Origin: Aptenodytes patagonicus
Taxonomy: Eukaryota; Chordata; Aves; Sphenisciformes; Spheniscidae
Assembly: GCF_965638725.1 (NCBI RefSeq)
Contig: NW_027472023.1
Location: 496,001 to 560,000 of the forward strand
DNA length: 64,000 bases
Direction: 5' to 3'
Shown here: positions 55,560 through 64,000 of the stretch, piece by piece
How the letters are laid out: each line of letters opens with the position of its first letter
Position numbering within the stretch: position 1 is the stretch's first letter
Notes under the pieces: model-generated
What the model saw: the letters and a program-made list of their open reading frames with translations, nothing else
Database searches by the model: none
What the model was told of the DNA's origin: nothing
Program-made: the position numbers and the translations under genes

Positions 55560-56266
55560 GGGGAACGACCCCACACCCCCCATCTCCCCAAAGACTCCAC
55601 ATCCCTTCTGGACACCCCTGATGTCCCCAAACACCCCACTTAGTGCCCCCAACACCTCCAAATGTCCCTACAACCACCCCAAATACCCTGGGTACTCCCA
55701 AACCCCCCAGAGGTGCCTGTTCCCCCCCCTCCCCCAGACAGTCCCCAGTACCCCCCAGCTCCCCAAACACCCCACTTACAGCCCCAGCTTCCTCAGATCC
55801 CCCCGGACACCCCAAATGCCTCTGATCCCCCCCCCAGGTGCCCCCTCTAACACCTTCCATTCCCCTGACACCCCCAACCTCCCCAAATGCCCCGTTTACT
55901 GACCCAGAGCCCCCCGATCCCCTCAGACCCCCCAAACCCCTCCGATCCCCTCAGTCCCCACCAATTCCCACAGTTCCCCCAGACCCCCCCAGTTCCTGCA
56001 GACCCCCTGGATGCCCTCAGACCCCCAGGCCCCCCTCACTACCCCGAGACACCCTCGAACCCCTCAGACCCCCTGGATCCCCTCAGACCCCCACCCCAAT
56101 CTCCTCAGACCTCCCCTAACCCCTCAGACCCCCCCAGATCCCCCTGATCACCTCATTCTCCCCCAGGCCCCCTGATCCCCTTAGACCCCCAGGCCCCCCC
56201 AAATCTCCCCCAGCCCAGTCCTGCACTCAAGATCCCGGGCAGGTCAGCGTGCTTGGGGTTGGCCAT
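55560..56266 (-). pseudogene. DCTN2: DCTN2 exon 1 and intron 1 scrap
   Basis: The minus strand has ATG at 56266 and encodes MANPKHADLPGI to 56231, but TTGAGT follows instead of a GT donor. Intron 1 repeats (the reverse complement of 44040-44520) fill 56060-55565. There is no exon 2, because the unidentified gene's last exon abuts at 55556. This is the third exon 1 copy in the window. Confidence 0.8.
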
Positions 56267-56269
56267 GGC

Positions 56270-57028
56270 CAGGGATCGGTAACGGCGGGGGGAGCGGTAA
56301 CAGGGGTGTCAGTAACGGGGGGGTTCGGTAAGAGATGGAAGCAAAGGCAGCCTTCAGTGCCTCAGCCTTGCCCACCTCCTGCGTCCCCCGTCCTGGCAGC
56401 CATCCCACCACGTCTCCGTCATCCCAACAAGATCAGGGCCCAGCAACTGCCCACAGGGCTCAAACCCACCGTTGCCAGTGGTGGCCCCCACCCCGGGGAA
56501 GCCCCTGCTCTGGGGGGACAGGATTGGTGCTAGGGGACGCAGCCGGGGGGTCCATTCCCGGTGCCCACTCCCCATGCTGGGGGGTCCTGCTGCCCCCCAT
56601 TACCTCAGGCTTGGGGGGTGTCGCAGTCCCACGGCTGGATCCACTCGGGGTTAGTTTAGCACGAGGTTCTCCCTCACCAAAAACAAGTTTCCCCCCCTTC
56701 CCGTCCCCCAGTACTAGCAATAATCATCTCCACCAGCCTGGGGGGGGGCCATGCACCCCTGCCCCGGGCTGTCCCCACCCACTCAGGGTCCTCCTCATCC
56801 ACACACACACACGACCCCCTGCCCCACGGGTGGCAACGAGGAGACGTTCCTCTGTGGGTCGCAGCTTTCCAAGAGAGCGACTGGATTTAGTGCAAAGAGG
56901 AGGCTGTGGGGGGGTACTTGTGGGGGGGGGTTATACATCATTAAAAGGTGCATTTAAAACCCAGCGGCTGGGCCCCGCTCACACCCCACAGCCCGAAGGA
57001 GATGCCGACACAGATGCACTTTGAGCTG
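56270..57028. other. Intergenic stretch with CR1 scrap
   Basis: Bases about 56334-56392 match CR1 (GAAGCAAAGGCAGCCTTCAG). GGTAACGG repeats at 56276-56330 resemble 32210-32240. CA repeats lie at 56796-56810. The part from 56941 is the 3' flank of DCTN2 and is shared with 2511-2700. Confidence 0.5.
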
Positions 57029-57033
57029 AGCTG

Positions 57034-57039
57034 TTTATT
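57034..57039 (-). terminator. DCTN2: Polyadenylation signal of DCTN2
   Basis: AATAAA on the minus strand lies about 220 bases after the stop codon at 57260. Confidence 0.75.
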
Positions 57040-57259
57040 GGGGTAAATTGGAGGGGTACAGAGACCCCCCCCGCCTGAGGTGGGAATGGAGGGGGGGGGA
57101 GGACCCCTCCAGCCCCCATGCTGTGCAGGGGGGCAGAGCCAGGGTATATACAAGCAGGGGCTGGTACCTGCGGGGGGAGGGAGTGATTCCCAGGGGGGTC
57201 GCAGGGCCTGAGGCGGGGGGGCAGGGATGCCCAGTGCAGGGGGAGTCTCCAGGGTGCTC

Positions 57260-59160
<1,901 letters not shown>

Positions 59161-59360
59161 CTGCAGAGAGAGGAACGGGGGGGTCAGGCGGGGGCTCACG
59201 GCCTGCCTGCGGCACCAGGCACCCAGGGCGGGGGGTGGAGGCTGGGACGCTGGTACCTAACTCCCATCGGTGCCCACCCATACCTGCGTGGAAAGGCAAG
59301 AAAAGGGATTGACCAGGGAGAACAAGGGAGTGAGGCCGTGGACGGACAGGTCAGAGCAGC

Positions 59361-62300
59361 CTCATGTTCCCAGGAACCTGGTCCTCATGGGGGACTTCAG
59401 AGAGAGGGACAACACAGCAGGACATAAGCAGCCCAGAAGGCTCCTAAGTGCATCGATGACAACGTCCTCCTCCAAGCAACAGAGGAGCCGGCGAGGAGAG
59501 AGGCTCTGCTGGAGCTCGTCTTCACCAACAAGGAGGGGCTCGTTGGGGATGTGGGGGTCAAAGGCAGCCTGGGCTGCAGCGACCATGAGACGGTGGGGTT
59601 CAGGATGCTGAGGACGGGGAGGAGGGGGCTCACAGCCCTGGGCTTCAGGAGAGCAGACTCTGGCCTCTTCAAAGGTCTGCTTGGAAGAGTCCCCTGGGAT
59701 CGGGCAATGGAGGGAAGAGGGGCCCAAGAAAGCCAGCTGATGTTCAAGGATCACCTCCTCCACGCTCCGGAGCGCTCCGTCCCAACGAGTGGGCAGTCAG
59801 GCAGAAAAGCCAGGAGGCCGCCTGGGTGAACAGGAGCTCCTGGCCAAACCCAGACACGGAAAGGAAGAGGCAGAGGCTGGGGCAGGGACAGGGAACCTGG
59901 GAGGGAGAGAGACATCGCCCGAGCAGCCGGGGATGAGGTTAGGAAAGCCAAAGCCCCGCTGGAACTCCACCTGGCCAGGGATGTCCAAGGCAACAAGAAG
60001 GGCTTCTGTGAGCACCCAGGTGACAGAAGGACGGCGAGGGGAAATGGGGGCCCGCTGCTGAAGGAGGCGGGGGACCTGGGGACACAGGAGGTGGGAGAGG
60101 CTGAGGCACTGAAGGTCGCCTTTGCCTCCGTCTCTACCGACCCCACTGGCCTTCAGGGATCCCAGGTCACAGAGGCCGGGGCAAAGGCTGGAGCAAGGCA
60201 GACGTACCCTTGGCGGAAGAGGATCAGGGCAGGGAATACTTAAGGGAACTGGGCATACAGGAGTGCATGGGCACAGGTGGGATGCACACGCGAGGGCTGA
60301 GGGATCTGGCTGATGGCGTTGCAAGGCCACTCTCGATAATCTTCGGTGGGTCACGGTGACTGGGAGAAGTGCCAGAGGACTGGAGGAAAGCGAATGCCAC
60401 CCCCATCTTCAGGCAGGTCAAGAAGGAGGACCCAGGGAACCACAGGCCGGTCAGCCTCACCTTCTTCCCTGGGAAGGCGATGGAGCAGCCGGAAACCGTT
60501 TCCAGGCACATGAACGACAAAAAAAATCAAGAGAAATCAGCGTGGCTTCACCAAGGGGACGTCATGCTTGACCAACTCGATAAACTCCTGCAATGAAATG
60601 ACTGGCCTGGTGGACAAGGAGAGAGCAGTGGGTATTGTCTGCCTGGACTTCAGGAAAGCCTTTGACACCTTATGTCTCCCATAAGATCCTCCAAGAGAAG
60701 CTGTTGACGTCTGGGCTGGAGGAGCAGGCAGTGAGGTGGATTGAAACTGGCCGAACAGCGAAGCCCAGAGGGTGGTGATCATCGGCCCAAAGTCTAGTTG
60801 GAGGCCAGTAACGACCGGTGTACCCCAGGGGTCAGTGCTGGGTCCGACCCTCTTTAACATCTTCATTAACGATCTGGATGATGGGGCAGGGCGAACCCTC
60901 GGCAAGTCTGCAGGTGACACCACGCTGGGAGGAGTGGCTGAGACGCCAGAGGGTCGTGCTGCCGTCCGGAGGGACCTGGACAGGCTGGAGAAATGGGCCA
61001 ACAGGAACCTCACGGAGTTCAACAAGGGGAAGCGCAAAGTCCTGCTCCTGGGGAGGAACAACCCCCGGCACCAGCATATGCTGGGGGCCACCCAGCTGGA
61101 AAAGCTCTGTGGAAAAGGCCCCAGGGGTCCTGGTGGGCACCAAGCTCTACGTGATCCGGCAAAGGCGGCTAATGGTCTCCCGGGCAGCATTAGGAGTGTT
61201 GCGGTCGAGGGGGGTGATCCTTCCCCTCTCCTCAGCACTGGTGAGGCCACGCCTGGAGCGCCGTGTCCAGCGCTGGGCTCCCCAGTACAAGGGAGACACG
61301 GACATACTGGAGAGAGTCCAGCAAAGGGCCGCAAAGATGCTGACGGGGCTGGAACATCTCTCCTGTGAGGGACGGCTGAGGAGCTTGGAATGTTCAGCCT
61401 GGAGAAGAGAAGGCCCTGGGGGGGATCTTATCAATACCTGAAGGGAGGGTGCCAACAGGACCGAGCCCGGCTCTTCTCAGTGGTGCCCAGTGCCAGGACC
61501 AGAGGCCATGGGCACAAACTGAGGCACAGGAGGTTCCCCCTGAACATCAGGAAACACTTTTTTACTGTGAGGGTGACCAAGTACTGGCACAGGTTGCCCA
61601 GAGAGACGGTTATGGAATTGGTTAGACGGTCGCATCCAGAGGGCAGTGGTCAACGGCTCAATGTCCAGATGGAGATTGGTGATGAGTGGCGTCCCGCAGG
61701 GGTCCGTATTGGGACCAGCACTGTTTAACATCTTCATCAATGACATAGACAGTGGGATCGAGCGCACCCTCAGCAAGTCTGCAGATGACACCCAGCTGAG
61801 TGGTGCGGTCGACACGCCAGAGGGATGGGATGCCATCCAGAGGGACCTGGACAAGCTCCAGAAGTGGGCCCGTGTGAACCTCATGAGGTTCAACAAGGCC
61901 GAGTGCAAGGTCCTGCACCCAGGTTGGGGCAACCCCCGGTATCGATACAGGCTGGGGGATGAAGGGATTGAGAGCAGCCCTGCCGAGAAGGACTTGGGGG
62001 TGCTGGTGGACGAAAAGCTGGACATGAGCTGGCAACGTGCGCTCGCAGCCCAGAAGGCCAATCGTATCCTGGGCTGCATCACCAGCAGCGAGGCCAGCAG
62101 GGCGAGGGAGGGGATTCTGCCCCTCTGCTCTGCTCTGGGGAGACCCCCCCTGGAGCACTGCGTCCAGCTCTGGGGTCCTCAGCACAGGAAAGACACGGAC
62201 CTGTTGGAGCGGGTCCAGAGGAGGGCCACGAAAATGATCAGGGGGATGGAACCCCTCTGCTATGGAGAAAGGCTGAGAGAGTTGGGCTTGTTCAGCCTGG

Positions 62301-62806
62301 AGAGGAGAAGGCTGCGGGGAGACCTTCCTGCAGCCTGTCAGTACTTAAAGGGGGCTGATAAAAAAGGTGGTGGCAAACTTCTTAGCAGGGCCTGTTGCAA
62401 CAGGACAAGGGGGAATGGCTTTAAACTAAAGGGGGTAGATTTAGACTAGATTTAAGGAAGAAATGTTTTACGCTGAGGGTGGTGAAGCACTGGCCCAGGT
62501 TGCCCAGAGAGGGGGTGGATGCCCCATCCCTGGAAACATTCCAGGTCAGGTTGGACGGGGCTCTGAGCAACCTGCTCCAGTTGAAGATGTCCCAGGGCAG
62601 GGGGGTTGGACTAGATGACCTTTAGAGGTCCCTTCCAACCCAAACTATTCTATGATTCTATGACTCTATCCCTGGACATACTCGGAAGCCATCTGGACAT
62701 GGTCCTGGGCAACCGGCTCTAGGTGGCCCTGCTTGAGCAGGGGGGTTGGACCAGGTGACCTCCAGAGGTCCCTTCCCACCTTGACCCTTCCGTGATTCTG
62801 TGTGAT
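59361..62806 (+). mobile_element. CR1 LINEs in DCTN2 intron 5 (right arm)
   Basis: These are the same CR1s as 48270-51664, on the other strand. The older one, 59361-61603, reaches slightly further 5' (LMGDFRERDNTAGHKQPRRL near 59390). It is followed by the second CR1 at 61604-62660 and the 3'-end scrap at 62661-62806. All three lie between DCTN2 exons 6 and 5 and are antisense to the gene. Confidence 0.9.
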
Positions 62807-64000
62807 TTGTGGCCCTGGGCAGGGACGTCACTGTGGGGTGAGTGGGGACGAGGGACCGTGCACTGGGGTGGCTCACATCCCCATGCGCTCTGGACTCACA
62901 ATTTCATACTCCCCAGACTCATAACCCGTTGTCCTGGTCTTGCTGATGCTGTCAGAGAAATCTGGAAGAGGAAGAGCAGGGTGTCACCCCAAAATACCCA
63001 GGGCGGCTGTACCCTCCCTGGGGTCAGCTCAGTGACCCGGGATCCCCACAGCCCACCCTTCCCCGAACCCCCTGGCTCACCCACTGCCTCGGTGCCCAGG
63101 CGCTTGTCTCTGAACTTTTCGTAAGCGGCGTTGGGGTTGATGATGAGATGGTCCACGCTGGTGCTGGTGAGCTCCTCCTGCACACAACGCTCGGTGTTAG
63201 GGACGAGGCAGCCACGAGGGTTTGTCAGCAGAGCTGCTGCCTCCCTGCAGCGCTGGCGGCCGTCTGGGGCCAGCGCTGGGGAGAGGATGGACAGTAACGG
63301 GACGGGGGGTGAAGGCGGCCCCGTCCTCCCCAGGACAGGGGCACAGCCCCCAGGGACTGACACGCAGGGACAGAACCCAGCAAAGGGTCTGGCCAGGGCA
63401 GCAGGGGCTGTCCAGGACGCGGCACGTCCGCAGGGCCTGGTGCGGGGACATCGGACCCCTGGCTTGGCTTGGCCCGGCGGGCAGGAAAACCCCCCCTGAG
63501 GGCCTGGCAGCGGGGCCAGAGGTGCAAGTGTACACTGAGGCTTGAAACCTTTCGGCAGCCCCACAACCAGTATCAGGAAATCTGCTGCTGAGCCCATGCG
63601 CGTCGTGGGCAGCCAGGGCGGCCCCCAGCCCAGCAGGGCTGGAACTGCCCCATGGCCGCATTTCGGGGTGACTTCCACCAGCCGGGGGGCATCGGCGGGG
63701 TTGCGAGACTTCAACCCCTCAAAGACCACAGGGGCTTTGCCCGGAGCCTGGCAGGGCAAGTGCAGATGGTGAGTCTGGGCTCTTCTCACCCCCCGCCGCG
63801 GTCGGGGGGCCCTGACCCAGCAGGACCCTGCAGGAGGCACCTGAAGGACCCCCCCCACCTGCTGCCCTGGGCCACGGCAGCCCCTCTCCAGCCCCTGTGC
63901 CCGGCCGTGGCCTGAAGCGCTTTCGGGGAGCCCTGGCGCGCTGCGGATGGACAAGAAGGGGTGAGAGCAGCGGGAGCAGCGCTAGGAGCGTTAGGGGGGG
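59412..64000 (-). repeat. Right arm of the large inverted repeat
   Basis: This is the partner of 47076-51664. It reaches the window edge, so its outer end is unknown. Confidence 0.95.
62900..63177 (-). CDS. DCTN2: DCTN2 exons 4 and 5 (right arm copy)
   Basis: Exon 4 (63177-63081, [20 protein letters not shown]) and exon 5 (62961-62900, [20 protein letters not shown]) are the same as 47899-47995 and 48115-48176. Their phases join to exon 6 at 59160, so on this strand the gene reads on to the stop at 57260. The microexon and exon 2 would lie beyond 64000 if the repeat continues. Confidence 0.92.

Overview
The window looks like GC-rich bird DNA, probably from a small 'dot' microchromosome. Three signs support this. 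CR1 LINEs with ATTCTATG-type 3' ends make up much of the sequence, there are avian ERVL-like LTRs, and the host genes (DCTN2, KIF5A, ESPL1, MFSD5) all belong to the human 12q13 gene neighbourhoods. There is no prokaryotic content. Much of the window is a mosaic of broken, duplicated and inverted gene pieces. Only two genes can be read complete.

Layout, left to right. 1-5.1 kb: retroviral pol fossil, CR1 with a solo LTR in it, and a deleted DCTN2 pseudogene (minus) with a second solo LTR in its intron. 5.1-9 kb: two CR1s back to back, the second nearly full length. 11.0 kb: an orphan DCTN2 exon 1. 11.3-14.1 kb (minus): a complete 11-exon gene for a 307-residue coiled-coil protein with a C-terminal membrane anchor (TMCO5-like). 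16.6 kb: an unidentified terminal exon. 16.7-22.9 kb: an ERVL-like fossil between two 1.2 kb direct repeats. 23.8-28.1 kb (plus): a complete 10-exon SUN-domain gene (334 residues). 28.4-29.4 kb: a permuted, inverted copy of the end of the TMCO5-like gene.

29.4-31.6 kb (minus): 5' part of ESPL1 (separase) with its promoter. 33.5 kb: KIF5A first coding exon alone. 34.5-35.5 kb: C-terminal half of MFSD5. 36.4-38.2 kb: LTRs and CR1. 38.9-41.4 kb (plus): a second ESPL1 promoter and middle ESPL1 exons, ending in an inverted scrap of the ESPL1 N-terminal exon. 42.0-43.2 kb: a very AT-rich island.

44-64 kb: DCTN2 exons 2-5 read on the plus strand (44.7-48.2 kb) and exons 4-13 on the minus strand (63.2-57.3 kb). 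The shared part lies in an inverted repeat with no length change over at least 4.6 kb (47076-51664 against 59412-64000). Inside the loop are a smaller inverted repeat carrying the last exon of an unidentified gene, a 352-bp-period tandem array open in all three forward frames, a retroviral LTR, and another DCTN2 exon 1 scrap.

Functionally, DCTN2 (dynamitin) and KIF5A are microtubule-motor genes, ESPL1 is the anaphase protease, and the TMCO5-like and SUN-domain genes suggest spermatid nuclear-envelope or manchette functions. The structure leaves two explanations open: real, recent palindromic rearrangement of a microchromosome, or a folded assembly joining one DCTN2 locus to itself.
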